Below, piece after piece: positions 10,240 through 22,934 of a stretch of 64,000 nucleotides of DNA. The first letter of the stretch is position 1. Every line of letters starts with the position of its first letter. Under the pieces are notes generated by a model, which saw only the letters and a list, made by a program, of their open reading frames with translations, was not told the DNA's origin and did no database searches. A program made the translations under genes and the position numbers. This DNA comes from Ceratothoa steindachneri (Eukaryota; Arthropoda; Malacostraca; Isopoda; Cymothoidae), in NCBI GenBank assembly GCA_963969495.1, contig OZ018321.1, positions 63,022,780 through 63,086,779 of the forward strand, written 5' to 3'.

Positions 10240-12780
10240 AAATAACTGTTAATTAATAATATATGGGTATAATACACAAAAATTAGAGTTGGAGACAATT
10301 TATTGAACTTTTTTGAGCACCAAATATTTATGGATATGCGGGTGAGGTTGCAAACTCTAGCTCTATATACCGACACGAGGGGGACCCAATCGAATCTTCG
10401 AGAGAGAGAAAACAAGAACAAAGAGAACTTGAACTCACAATATGAATCTTAACACTGATTGTGGATTTGACTTCCTATTGTTACATTATCATGACCCCCA
10501 AAGGACAGCCCCCTGTTGTCATCGGGGAACCGTTTAAAGTTTGTTCTTGGTTTAGTCTTGGACCTTATTAAAATGCTCCCAAATTGGACTCACGAAGGTG
10601 CTGAGTGGCTTAAGTTCCATAATTTTGTTTCAAGGTGCGAGACCCACGAGTCAGTTATATCGATTCACACTGTTCAGTACTTTGGCTCTTTGTAGAGCTT
10701 TCCCCTTAAGTTTGTACAAAGTCCTCCCAGTTTTAGTATTTAAGGTTGACGAAGGTTGTTACCACAGTCTTCAACACACTTATCTTTTTATTCACTAATC
10801 CTGTTCGGTCCATTTACCCACCTCTTTTCTTCATTTATTTACCCTTCGCCGCCTGTAAGAGGCGTGAAATTCCTGTTACGCATGATACCCCGAGGAATAG
10901 CACGCCCTTCTGGCCCCAGTGCATGCCCTGCGATTGCATGTCAGGCGTAGCATGGGCCAGCATTCCGCAGCTAACATCTAAATGCTCGCGTACATTCCAA
11001 GCCCTAATGGCTGCAGATGATGTGTGGCTATATATTTTCAACACTTTTTCGCATCCTCCTTCTTTACCACTTTCCTTACCCATCTCTTCCTCCTAACTTT
11101 ATGCACCGGATACCCTGGTTCGTTTTCGATTTAAACTTAATTTTAAAAAATGCCTCGTCTCATTCTCTCTACCCTGAGTAAAATCTCCCTCATTGGTTAG
11201 GCAGTCATGTGGGGCTTAAAGTAAACCTCCACGGGCTTCTGATGCGCGTAGTAAAGGGCGGCTAAACCCTATGATTTGACCTACGTGTTATGAACAACAA
11301 AGAATTCGAGCTTGATTTCGGTGGTCTGCTTTCTTGTATTTGTACATTTATTTGCATGGAATGCGAATTCTCTGCTAGAGCATGTCAATTTTCCTTCGGC
11401 TAAACGCATATGCTATTCAGGATATTGTATTATTCAGTCACCAGCCCCCCCCCCCCCGCCTCCACCCCCGCATTATTTTGAAAGGGACTTGAGCGGGAAG
11501 TCGAGGAAATTCAATTACTCGTAGGAAAGAGGAGAGGGGAAACATGTTTTTTTTTGTAGCTGATGACAAATACGACATTAAATGTAGTCTAAACTTGACA
11601 GGGGTGTTTCCTCTTTTCAAAATTGGCCCTTAACTTCTTAGAGTGATGTAAAATAGAAGGGAATAAAACGGGGCAGGTCGGGAATTTGTCCGGTTTTGTC
11701 CCAATAGTATATAATTCAATGGATGTTAGAAAAGAGGACAGAGCTTGTAAGGAACTCGGATTAGGTAAAAAAGCAGGAAATTTAAGGAAATATTACTGTT
11801 TAGCATCATGGTCTATCCTATACCAGGCCCATAAGCACAGATAAATTCTCGATAAACAAGTTTCTTGCCCAGATGAGGCTTCTTGAGCTGCCTTTGTACG
11901 CAATATCCTCATGCATAACTCGGTGGGGGAACAGAGTTCAAATACTTAATTTGAGTAGATGTACTGGTACGAATTTGTTCCTGAAGTCATCTAGTGCACT
12001 CTGTATGCACTGCTCTTACTTTATTCTATTTTATCCGTATTTTAAATACGGAACTTTATTATCATCTCGTACTTTATCATATAAACCTAAACTCTCACTG
12101 ACCCAGAATTTAGGATTAATAGGGGTTACTACAGGATCTTTTTTAATCGTTGTCTCTTTCACTTTTTTATTCACGTATTTTGTTCTTGTTCTGTTTGCTC
12201 TCCGTTCATTCCTAATCTTGGAGACACCAAGACATACATGAATATAGGCGTTAAACCACTTTAAAAACGCACTACTCATAAGCAAATTAAGAAGTTAACA
12301 AACGCAAGAATCCTTTAACTTACTTTCTTACAAACGAAAACAGTGTAGAATAAATACTTTCTCTCAGCACTATATTATCGCTTCTAAAGTTTGGCGTCAA
12401 AATGCTTTGATAAGCGCACTTTCTCAAGCCTCCAACTGCTTGCATTTTCCATCAGACGATCACTTACTTCCCAGTGACACGAAGACGTGAGCTTTTCCTC
12501 ACTATTTAGTGGAATAGGCAATCGAAAGCACAGTGCGTTTCTTATCTACTCTCTAAGTATTGGCATTTCCAAAGAACGAGGCAAAACTTTGTGTTGTGGG
12601 AATCGATAGATAATAATGGAGATAACCAAGAGATAATTTCTAAATCCTACAAAACTCCCCCCTTCCCCCGTTGTCAAAATGTTTTTATATATTATTTTAA
12701 ATGTACAGTCCCCCAAATTAGTCATGTCATATTTTCAAATATTTTGGAAAAAGGCAAGTTAATTATAATGTCATTATTTA
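10240..12780. other. Gene-free stretch with pyrimidine-rich segments
   Basis: I see no coding motif, RNA gene or clear transposon end here. Two CT-rich stretches (10650-11100 and 11440-11465, the latter with a C run) stand out. Short open frames such as the one at 11873-12241 show no recognisable domain and lie in AT-rich DNA. Confidence 0.6.
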
Positions 12781-12787
12781 GATGTTC

Positions 12788-13080
12788 TACAGGATGTTCG
12801 GGCTAAATTTGACGATTTTTAATAACGCATTTTTTCAAGAACAATTTTATGCATCGGTGAAGAGTCAATGGCGTTGGAGGATAGCATATAGAGTAAATTA
12901 TTAGTTGATAAAAACTTAGCTGACATTGAGTACTGACATTGATTGCTGGAAATTATCTGAATATTAGAAAAGATGATTCATGCCGGGTATCCAACTGCCG
13001 ACATTTTGACTGGTGCTCAATGCTCTGTTAACACTGTTAAGGCAGCTTCAACGGAGACTACGAAGCCGTAGCCAGCAAAG
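12788..13080 (+). pseudogene. Possible Tc1-type transposase N-terminal HTH remnant
   Basis: The sequence opens with CAGGATGTTCGGGCTAAATT, which resembles the start of some Tc1/mariner-type elements. About 180 bases on, a short frame reads MIHAGYPTADILTGAQCSVN followed by TVKAA, the pattern of a helix-turn-helix of the resolvase/Tc1 kind (small turn residues, then a recognition helix). It breaks off near 13080 and no catalytic region follows. This could also be chance similarity. Confidence 0.35.
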
Positions 13081-14440
13081 AGTAAGGGGCACGAGGATGC
13101 GCTTCTCTAAACACAGTGCTGACGGGATTCAGTGCCTCGTCCGGCCCCAGTTTAGCGCCTCTTCCTTCCTTAGCTAACCCCTAATCTCCGTCTCCTGTAC
13201 CAACTGTCCCTTCCGCGTAAGGGGCGCGGCGATTTGCCTTCCTGGCCTTTCCCACATCTTTCTCTGATCGGCCTCTAATTTCAGAGGGTAGACGCCGACC
13301 AGCTTCCTCTAACCCATCCATCCCGGATCGGAGATGAGGGGGGAGGGGACAATTTTCCCTCAGCCCTGAGCTCCGGTCTGGAGTGGTGGGTTTTTAACAA
13401 CCTGCTTCATCGTTACCCACATCTTCCTCACATATCCTTTCTTTCTCCTTTCAATGCGTATAGATTTTATACGTGCCTAAGGTGGAGCCGCCAGGCACGA
13501 AAATCTTATCCGATCACTCATCACACCGTTAGCAAAATGGTGATGAGCTTTTATGAAAACAAGAAGAACCAAGTAATTATTACAAAGACCAAGTGAATAA
13601 AGGTATGCGCTTATCCGTAACTGGAAATGAATACATACAAAATTTAAGGTACATAAGTAAGAATGTTTACTCTGAGACAAAATTGGTTTCTTGGATTGAT
13701 TAAAATATATGTATCATTAGAGAGCACAAACTTAGTTGAGTTAAGCTCACCGACCCCCAAAATAGTCCCCTGGGACAAGAGCGTACCTAATAGCGTGCAA
13801 TACTTCTACGAGCCTGATTGTAAAAGAACAACCTCTGACCTCCTCATCTTATTTGGAGACCACGTGCGATTGTAGCTGGCCATGGAGAACGTCACTTCCT
13901 GTTCGGGAACATTCGCGATTTTCGAATCCAGAGAGCATTGTGGAAATATTCCCCAACCCTGCAGAATCGGCCCGAGCCTGCTCTTCCCAGATGACGAGGC
14001 GATAAAGAACCGCTGTCTCGCACCTTGCCGTTAAATGATGAATCGACTCCGCCTCCGGATTAAGATGTCTGGAGCTTGTCACTCCTTTCTCCAAATTCCC
14101 CCTTCCCCCCAGAATCGGGCATATAAATACTCGGTTTTGACTGTAGTTCGTGGAGTCCAGCACGCATCTTAAGGCCGTCCCCATCGTCTGGTCAAGTCCC
14201 GTGAGTGTTATCCGACAAGCAAGACTTTCTCCGTCGTGATTCTAACCTAGTCAATTGGTAACTTCCGTTAACGACAAGCCTTTAAATTGGCGCAACAGTC
14301 TCTCTTCGTTAAATCAAACCGAAGAAAATCTCCGTCGATTACCTTTGAGGAAAAAAGTTTCCTCTTCCAGTGGAATTACGATTAATCCCACATTTCCCGT
14401 CGAACGTCATCTTTGAAGATTGGCTATCTTAATCGGAAAG
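13081..14440. other. Gene-free stretch
   Basis: There is a CT-rich block at 13110-13470 and then mixed sequence with no motif I recognise. The 13849-14184 minus frame has no visible domain. The right part may be the flank or leader of the gypsy-like element that follows, but no LTR pair is visible. Confidence 0.5.
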
Positions 14441-14445
14441 TTAGT

Positions 14446-14590
14446 TCGGATCGTGCCCTACCTGCCTCATTCGGACCGTGCCCCACTTTCCAGATAGGAT
14501 CGTGCCCCACTTTCCTCATCGGATCGTGCCCCACTTGCCTCATCAGATCGATCCCCACTCGCCTCATCGCAAGAAGGACCTTCCTCATTG
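14446..14590 (+). repeat. 24-bp tandem repeat, about six diverged units
   Basis: The unit GGATCGTGCCCCACTTTCC plus CTCATC repeats roughly head to tail with substitutions (CGTGCCCTACCTGCC, CGTGCCCCACTTGCC, CGATCCCCACTCGCC). The period of 24 is a multiple of three, so an open frame runs across it, but I see no reason to call a protein. It lies about 950 bases before the gypsy-like gag start and could be part of that element's LTR or leader. Confidence 0.75.
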
Positions 14591-15012
14591 ACCCGTACGA
14601 CTGAAACCCACTCCATCATTAGTATTATCAAGTTCCCCCTTTTGATCTGAGCCTAGTAACATTAACCAATTAATCCTATTTGAGAATCCCTCCTCATAAT
14701 AATTATCAATTTAAATAATTCCATTTTGCCTATTTTTATTCTTATTTTGATCTTTGTAAATAAAATTATATTTTTGTTGTTTCATCTTTAACCAACCTTG
14801 AACGATACTCTCGGCTTACTCAAATAAATCTCGCCAACCATTTATGCACTCTGTCTGATTATTAAGGATTTGAATCCCAACGCCTCAAGTTTGACCTCCT
14901 AGTCGATTGTTAATCCCTACGAACAGTCCTTCAACGGTTCGCGTTGCAGTAGGTGATTAAGTCACCTCCAACACAATATAGGAGTAGTGTATGGTATAGA
15001 GCGGTGTACCAT

Positions 15013-15015
<3 letters not shown>

Positions 15016-15093
<78 letters not shown>
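15016..15093. repeat. (TA)n microsatellite
   Basis: An uninterrupted TA run of about 78 bases lies between the 24-bp repeat and the gypsy-like gag. No function is visible. Confidence 0.97.
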
Positions 15094-15095
<2 letters not shown>

Positions 15096-15538
15096 CTTCT
15101 ATATTATAAAAACTGGTGTCAAGTGTGTGAGGTCTATTACATACTAAATCAGTTTAGTTGATTTAAATCCCCGTGGAGTTTTAGTAGTTCCCTCTCATCA
15201 TTGAAGTTTCCTTATTTTTCTCTTTTGGCCGAAGTACGTTCAAGTTAATTCTAGATCAGTGGAACATTAGTTTATTAACTATTTAAAATTTAGATTATTA
15301 GTTGAGACTATTCTTTAAGTTTGAGTATTCCATTTACCGAAATATTTGAGTTAATCTCCGGATTAGAAAGATTATTAACCCGTCCTAACCATGTAGGAAG
15401 AGTTTTAGTGTTCCTTTAGTGGGATATTTTTTAAATATTTATTTTGGGGAAAAGTTAAGGTTCACGTATATTGCCGAGAAATTTCGTTACCTCAATAGCC
15501 CTGTTCGCGTGTTACGTTTCCCCAAGTAAGCCAACAAG

Positions 15539-16486
15539 ATGTCTTCTTCGTTTGACCGTTTCAAGAGGTAAGGAGAGTCGTTGGGCCTGTCGGGCCGAGA
15601 ATTATTAACTTATATTCAGGAAGAAGAGAGAAATGAAAGAGAAGAGAGAAGAGCGAAGGAACAAAAACTAAGAGCGACTGAAGAGAGAAAAGAACAACGA
15701 GAGATGGAAAAGAACAGAGCAGAAATGGAAGAGCGTGAGAGAATAAGGCAGCATGAACTGGAATTAAGCCGTAATCAATTGTAGTCAATGTCAGTTAACT
15801 CCCAGACCGAAACTCCACAGTTCCAGTCAGTAAGATAACCCGTCTTTAAAGAAGGAGAATATTTTGGATCATACTCGTATCTTACGCATTTCGAGAAGAT
15901 TTTTGAAATCAACAATTGGGATATCGAGATAGATGGTGTCGCTAAATTGCTCCCTCTCCTAAACTCACAATTGAGAGACATATTCATTTCCCTTCCCTCA
16001 GAGTTCACTGTGAACTACTCTACCCTCAAGTCCGAACTCTTAGCTGCCGTGAATATGACCCCGGACTTCTATCGTGTCCGTTTCCTTCACAAAAAGACCC
16101 GCCTCGGTCATACCTTTCACCATTTTGGGTACATCCTCCGAAAACACCTCCAATTTTGGTTAGATGCGTGTAAAATCCCCCAAGAGTACGAGTTCTTTCT
16201 GGACTTCATCTTAATAGATCAATTTCTAGCTTCCCTGACACACGAAATCCGTGCCTACGTTAATGACAAGCGCTTCTCTACGTTCAAGGAATGCCTAGAA
16301 GAGGCTGATTTGTACGCAAGCAGCCACAACTTGTACCCCAAGGTTAATAAGAAGCCCCCCCAGTCTCCTCCCAAGTTTAAGATTAATAACTCCAGGCCCC
16401 CTCCAATTTATACCCCTAAATTCCTGAAATTTCAAGGCCCCTCGAAACCTAGGAACCTGCCTCCGTTGGAACCAAGAGACTAAGCC
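15539..16486 (+). pseudogene. Gypsy-like gag with N-terminal coiled coil
   Basis: One frame runs 948 bases from ATG at 15539 with only three in-frame stops (near 15569, 15782 and 15835). It opens MSSSFDRFKR, then GESLGLSGRELLTYI, then a very charged coiled coil (EERRAKEQKLRATEERKEQ and on) at about 15620-15770, as in arthropod gypsy gags. The capsid-like part follows, with FEKIFEINNWDIE, LAAVNMTPDFYRVRF and FSTFKECLEEADLY. A Pro-rich linker leads to the zinc knuckle in another frame. It would form the particle around the element RNA. The stops make it a pseudogene. Confidence 0.8.
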
Positions 16487-16505
16487 CATAATTACCGCTC
16501 TCCCC

Positions 16506-17010
16506 GTGTCCTCATTCCCCAGAAGGCAGATAATCTGTTTTATGTGCGGAATAGAAGGTCATGTACGCACAAACTGCCCTAAAAATTCCCAATTTAGAAG
16601 CATGTCCTCACATCAGGTACACCAAGTTAGTGCCACTCCTGCTCCTCCTCCGTCTCTCCAGGATACCACTACATCTCTCGTCGATCAACAAGTCCGGTCA
16701 CCAAGTAAATTTTCTCTTTAATAAGAGCTCCCTCGGTGGTTTGAAATTTTAAAATAGATTCGTGAACGGATGCCGTGTATCTACCCTTGTACGTGACACT
16801 AGGTGCACATGCATCGTGTTATCCCAGAATTTACTTCCCCCGGTCGGTCCTGACCACCAAAAGTTTGCTGTAGTCCATGATTACCTCGGCCGAACGAATC
16901 GTTTCTCTTTTATAAAATGTCACATCGAATGTGAATATTTGACTAGTTGGGTCGAAGTGGTAGCAGCCCCATCAAGTTTTGCTCTGTACTGATTGGTCAA
17001 AGCCCTAAAT
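16506..17010 (+). pseudogene. Gypsy-like zinc knuckle and protease region
   Basis: CFMCGIEGHVRTNCPK at about 16535-16585 is a CX2CX4HX4C nucleocapsid knuckle. In the next frame, VNGCRVSTLVRDTRCTCIVL at about 16760-16820 is the retropepsin active-site region; this clade normally has RDTGC, and here the Gly is Arg. The segment up to the IKFCSVLIGQ piece near 16975 completes the short protease. Loss of that Gly and the frame change after 16990 indicate inactivity. Confidence 0.65.
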
Positions 17011-17234
17011 TTACAAGTAACTCGGTAGCACAACCTGTAGTAACCCGTGCCCAGGCCGTCAAGGCTTCCCAGGAACCCGTTCCTTTAGAAAACTCCGTCG
17101 ATCCGAAGATGGAGACCCTCCGGAGCGAGGATTTTGCCGGCGCTAGAAGAGGTCCACAACTCTCTTCTCCGTTTGGGAGAAAGCCAGGACTCAGGAGCAA
17201 GAGTCTTCCCGTGGTGGACAAAGAACTCAAAACC

Positions 17235-17817
17235 TTATCAAGAATGAGCTGTTATATCGTAAATGTTCCGACGGAACCGAACCTGCAACACACTCTTTGT
17301 GTGTTCCCCGCTCTCACGTCCCCCAAGTCCTCCAGATTTCTCACGATAGTTTATTCTCCGGTCATTTTAGTCATAAAAAAAGCGCTCAGAGGGTCTTTAA
17401 GTATTTTTATTGTCCGGGTGCGGCCAGAGAAATTGCAGATTACTGAAAATCATGCGATGACTGCCAAAGGACAAAGGACATCAGCAAAAGGGCGTGTCAA
17501 GCCAGGCCCCCTTCCGAAGTGCCCGATCATCTCGGAACCCCATTGATCTTATTGGCCCTATTCATCCCCCGTCTAGTGAAGTAAACAGTTACGACCTCAC
17601 TTTGGTAGACTTCGCTACCCGTTATCCTGAGGTAGTTCCCCTTAAGCGCATTGATAGCGTTTCTTGCACTGAAGCCCTCATTTCTATTTGTTCTCTGGTA
17701 GGAATTCCGAAAGAGGTATTGTCGGATCGAGGAAGACAATTTACTTCTGAGTTCATGGAGTATGTCGGCAAGCTCCTCATGGTAAAACCTCAATGTCGTG
17801 CAAGTAGTATGCATTGA
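17235..17817 (+). pseudogene. Gypsy-like integrase: HHCC finger and first two catalytic Asp
   Basis: The N-terminal zinc finger spans about 17290-17470, in mixed frames: an H...H pair (ISHDSLFSGHFSHKK) and a C..C pair (YCKSCDDCQRT). The core follows at 17530-17790, with DLIGPIHPPSSE (first Asp), LTLVDFATRYPEVVPLK and VLSDRGRQFTSEFM (second Asp). The third acid is missing because the sequence breaks at about 17800. It lies directly after protease and before RT and RNase H. Confidence 0.8.
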
Positions 17818-18009
17818 ACAAGATGGTAATTACCCTATTCCATCTTTACCTGGACCCCCGGAATCATCATCTCCCGTCCTGGATGTCTCCCCTAGGCTAG
17901 TGCCTCTCAAAAGAGTCAGCTGCAGCAGTTGCAAAATGAATTTGAAGATTTATCTCCGAGACCCCTGGTTGCTCCAATCAATTTGAGCATAACATCGTCC
18001 TTACTACTC

Positions 18010-18620
18010 TAGAGCCTGTTCGCTCTAAAAATCAGATGGGGCCCCCAGGACGAAAAGGTCAGCGCCATTGTCAAGATGCTCTTTACCTGCACGAAGAAAC
18101 AGCTGATGTCATTCATGGGATCGGCCTCCTTTTACCGTAGATTTATCCCTAACTTCGCGTCTCTTTCCGCCCCTTTAAGTGCCCTCCTTCACAAGAGGTC
18201 CCCAGATCCCCTTTCATGGAATCCCGAAGCTACTGCCAGGTTCCAGCAGCTCAAGGACAAGCTAGATGCGTGCTGCTCCAATACTCCGACGAAGGTGAAA
18301 GCCACCCGCTAGCTTACGCGAGCCGAAAGCTACTGTCCCGTGAACGTAATTACTCGGTAATAGAATGGGAAGCCTTAGCTATAGTATGGAGTATTACCAA
18401 ATTTAGCATGTATTTAATAAAGAAGGAGTTTATTGTCAAAACTGACCATCGCACTTTGTCATATCTCGGAAATACTAAGAGCCAGAACGGACGTATAATG
18501 CGATGGCTTTTGATACTCCAACAATATCAGTTTAAAGTTTAGTATATACGTGGTACCGAGAATTGTATAGTTGATAATCTTAGCTGTAATCCATTAATCG
18601 ACGATGCCGCCTAATCCACT
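18010..18620 (+). pseudogene. Gypsy-like RT end (connection) and RNase H
   Basis: TKKQLMSFMGSASFYRRFIP at about 18090-18150, then NFASLSAPLSALLHK, is the FLG...YYRRFIPNFS region at the end of gypsy RT. RNase H follows in another frame: HPLAYASRKLLSRERNYSVI, EWEALAIVWSITKF and TDHRTLSYL, ending with a degraded IRGTEN...NLS. The first catalytic Asp of RNase H falls near the frame change at about 18285. The catalytic palm with YLDD is absent, so most of the RT was deleted. Confidence 0.8.
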
Positions 18621-18687
18621 AATTTACAGGTCGCCTGTAAATCCGTAAGCTAATCATGCATATATGATTTTTCTTTTTTTTTAACTC

Positions 18688-18692
<5 letters not shown>

Positions 18693-18762
<70 letters not shown>
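18693..18762. repeat. (TA)n microsatellite
   Basis: A pure TA run of about 70 bases begins about 70 bases after the last gypsy-like coding remnant. No LTR end can be seen between them. Confidence 0.97.
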
Positions 18763-18764
<2 letters not shown>

Positions 18765-21700
18765 ATCCTTGTAGTTACTTATATAATATAGTGTTTTTTT
18801 GTGTGTGTTGTTGTCCCACTACCCTTTTAGACAAAGTTCTAATTTGGTTCCTTAATTTAAATGTAATTTTTTTTGTCGACCCATTTATATATATGAAAAA
18901 AGCTCACAAAGTGCACGTGAGTCAAAGTTATGCAGATACATTCTCAAAGGAAAAGTGAAAAACGATTCCGAGCACTTTCGTCTTTATTCTTAAAAACCTT
19001 TTCCAGGAATGAACAGGAGGCTGGACATACATTGCCTTAAATAGTGGAAGGGGGAATTAGACTAGCCACCTCTGAACCCTAAGTAGGGGGTACAAAATTC
19101 TGAAACAACTTTATTTGAGATGTTATGTATGTAGTGATAATGGGGTCTAGCATGGACAAACCAGGGCTTAGGTTGAAATTTGATAACGCGTTAATGGAGA
19201 TACATTCTAATATAGCATTAACTGAAACGTGCCAAACCAGTCATAAAATGCTTCCATTTTAGTCAATTTCTTTATAGGTTCATTTCATAATATATGTTAA
19301 CATAGTACTCAGCAAATAAGCATCAATGTTATTGACTCCTAATAAAAACCAGAGGTCTCAAACCGATCTTTGTGCTACCATATGAGGCAATTTTATTTAG
19401 CATTTGTCTTTGTGACATTGTGTCGAATATGTTTTTGAAATCGAGGAAATAACATCAACTTTTTATTCTTGGTGATAGAATTCAATAAGATTGGTCAGAC
19501 ACCTTCCATGTTTCCCAAAATTATTGTGCTTCGTATGCAACTTAAATACAGAGGTTCACTTTCAGACCCTATTTTTGGGTTGCACCTCGAATGGTCAAAC
19601 TGTCCTCCGTTTTTCATTTTGTTAACTCTCCTTCCCTTCGCAACATCTGCTAAGCAATGGAAGAAGGGAGCTTGAGCTTTTTCTTTGTATAGGACTTTCA
19701 CTTTTCAAGAGTATATATGCTCGTTTTTATTCACATTTAAGTGTACTCTCTACCCTTCCACACACGCCCCAAGCAATTTCGCCAATGGTTAACAATGCCG
19801 TAGGAATGACCCTTGCTGCTTTCCTGCTATGTGGAATCGCAGGACATAGCTATGGATTTCGTAGTATCAAAATTCTCTCTTAGAAAGTTGGAATTAGACG
19901 CTCGGTGGGCAGGCAGTAGAGAAAGAGGACTGAAGGAGTACAGACGCAACGAAAAGGGCAAAATTAGATACTCGCTGGCCTTGGCAACGGAATTAATCAA
20001 TAAAGAAAGCGCAAATTGGCTTGGTGGTTGGGTCTAGTGGCGTCGTACCAATCGACACGGTTTGTTCTCGGGAGGACATTCTTGTAATCCTGTATGCAAA
20101 AAAAAAAAATTCACTTATTTCCTTTGTGGTACCTTCCCTTTTCCTTACTGTCTCATTTATCTGGTGTGTTTAATTCATATGCTCTATCCTCTCTATTCGT
20201 GACGATGTGTTAGTGATGCATCATATTTAGCTTGAGTATTTTGACTTGATATTAGATACTTTCAAGTTGGATTTTTGGCCACTGCTATCGTTAGTTTGCG
20301 GTAGTTTTAGTATCCTTGCGCTAAATTTCAAGTTCCTTAGCCAACAGTTAGGACCTAATCAATACATCATTCGGACCCTTTAAGTAACCTCATTCTACGT
20401 GGGAGAGATTTTATTGTAAACGGATTTGAGGAATTTTCGGAATGTTCTATTTCTTGGAAGCTTTTTGCGACTTGAGACAAAAAGTCACTTTTGGATTTAG
20501 TGACGGGTGTTCACGTTTAAAAGGAATGACAATGAATATCGCAATGCACCTTCCACTCTCATACTTGGTTCTGATATTATCTCTCTGAATGTTTTGGCCT
20601 CCGTTCTTTTAGACACCTTCGCCCCTTCCGCTCACAGCTTCCCCCGAGCTCTCCTCCCAATTTGGCCCATCGGTTGTATACCTTTCACCCATTTTCACTT
20701 GCCCTAATTTAACTACTTTCGCTATGAAGCTTTTTATAAAAGCTTCATGTTGGAAATATCCCCATTGGTTTTCATCGTATTTTTAAATAAATAAAATCGA
20801 AATAATATTGGAGAAAGTGAGCTATCGACTTTGTAAAATAAACTTTAAATTTCAGAATTGTAAAACAAAATTTTGTCCGATATAGAAAATTTATATAATA
20901 AAACAAGAAATTAATCTTTAGTGTTGGAAAGATGTTTAAAGTAATAACCTTTATTTTCACTGCATTTTTGACAACATGGCAGTTTCCTGATCTCATTTAT
21001 AAATAATTTCCTTCGTTTAGCAGTAATCCAGGCATTTAGAACAGCGGGAATTTACTCCGAAGATGAGAACTTCTTATCTCGAGTAAGCGGGGAGAAATAA
21101 CACTATTCACTCCTTCAGTTTCTTAATTTACTCTTCGTGTATTCATTCTGAGAAGAGTTGCGTGTGAACCTAAGCACTCCGAACATAGACACCATTTTGC
21201 CGCGTGATTTACCAAGTTTTATACCTACATACCAATTTCAATAACATCTTTCTAGTAGAACTCTAGGAGAGATACGTCCGTTGCAGAAAACTGGGATCTT
21301 AATACATCTCTGCAGTTCATCTCAACATTTGAACATAAAACACGTAAAACAGATACAAATGCGCTTGTCCGTTGACCCTCCTGGAGTTTATGGAAGTGAG
21401 CGTCGTTTGATCTTATAAGCTGGCCCGGGGGCCGTACATAAGTTGCCGACCTCTGCGTTATATAAATCAACCGAATTTCCGTTGCCATAGAGACCATATA
21501 AAAACTTTTATATATATAATCGTGTATGGTTTACCTCATGTGTAGTTGCTGGTTAAATTGAATTATAGAGCCCCCGCCCCTGGCTACAAGATCCGTTTGC
21601 TGGGTTTTACTTCGAGGTCCTGGAGGTGTAATTTATAAGTCATTTTATATATTTTGTATCATCTATTGGCTTTATTTTGCTATTGTTTTTATGTTTTTTG

Positions 21701-22934
21701 AGTTTGTTAGCTCCATCTAGTGCTGAATCCCTATTACCCTTTTTGTAACTTATTGACTTGCGAAACGGGGTACGAGTTCGTATTTTTGAGCGTCCATACT
21801 GTTTATACAAACTTGCTGAAGATATTTTGAATCCACTTCATCGTCTCCAATTTGTGGAAGTGAAGCCGTTTGCCTTGGCCGTTCATGAACTTCATAATTA
21901 TCCCCACACTTTTGTTCAGTCGGTTTTTCTTTATGTCTGCCCATCCTCTCAGTCTATCTCCACTGGTTGGACATTTACTTGGCTTGTGTCAGTTTCTATT
22001 CTTTCATTTTTTTTCACTAAATATGATTATTATTAATCCCTTGGATTTATCATCGAATTTAAGTAATTTGGTTAATTAGGTGTCTGCATTCAGTTTAAAA
22101 TGCAGCTATAAGGGAATTTATGAACAGATATTGTTGATATCCTCCCGTTATTTATGTAGTTACATAAGGGCAAAATTAAGATATCCATTAATAAAAATAG
22201 CCGGAGAAAGAACTAATGGAAAAGTGAACTCTCATGACAGAACAAAGTAACTTTTACAACAAACTTACCTTCTTACAAACAGAGACGCTCTGATTCGAAA
22301 CAATTTCGGAGACAAAACAGTCGATTTTTAGTCGCTTCTAATTTGTTGGCACAGCAACAAACAAGCGTATGAAATAGAACGTTAATAAAGCCTTCTTAAA
22401 TTTCTTCAACATAGCAAAATATGCTCGCTCTACATAAATGTTGTGGGAGTTAAATGATAAGGATAGATAACAAAAAGATGATTTTGCTACGAGATAAATC
22501 CACCAAAAATGTCGAAAAATGAGTTTGTGTGCATAAATATAAAATGCCGCAGGTGAAAATTCAAGAGCCAACATTGATTATAATTAACTCTTGGTCTTTT
22601 GTTTTAATTTGTTTTCAACCACCGACTCAACTGTATGAGGCCAATCTCAGTGGAGATCTATAGTTTAATGTGGGACGCGAACCACTCGTCATTACAACAT
22701 ATGGCTACCGCTAAAACCCTCAGTACAATCATCATCTCATACAATAACTGATCATAGCCTATGTGGCTTTGCTGCAACTGATATCTGGAGAAGCGCATGT
22801 CATCCCGCTCCAACACCTGCAAGTGGATCTATCTTAAATGGGGAGGGTTAAAGCAACTTCGGCTGAGTTGAGCCTCATCGCCAGCCTGGGAGACGATTGC
22901 GTATGGAACTGAATGGTTTACTCAGTTTAACAAA
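18763..22934. other. AT-rich gene-free stretch
   Basis: No open frame here shows a domain. Three small things stand out. There is an 11-bp perfect inverted repeat with a 3-base centre at 20724-20748 (ATGAAGCTTTT...AAAAGCTTCAT). A hAT-like end, CGCAGAGGTCGGCAACTTAT on the minus strand, ends near 21458, with no partner end found. The AT content is high from 20750 to 21000. I cannot assign a function to any of it. Confidence 0.55.

Larger units (their letters stand above)
15539..18620 (+). mobile_element. Ty3/gypsy-like retrotransposon remnant with integrase before RT (Gmr1-like order)
   Basis: The domain order on one strand is gag (15539-16490), CCHC knuckle (16506-16610), protease (about 16750-17010), integrase zinc finger and core (17235-17817), then the RT end with RNase H (18010-18620). 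Ordinary gypsy elements have RT and RNase H before integrase. Only about 220 bases separate protease from integrase, too few for a lost RT with flanks. This is the order of the Gmr1 group, known from deuterostomes. The RT fingers and palm are missing and frames change repeatedly, so it is dead. LTRs were not found. Two truncated copies side by side are the main alternative. Confidence 0.72.

Noticed and set aside
15597..15784. Host coiled-coil protein
   Set aside because: The charged coiled coil is in frame with capsid-like gag sequence and followed by a zinc knuckle and protease, so it is the gag N-terminus.
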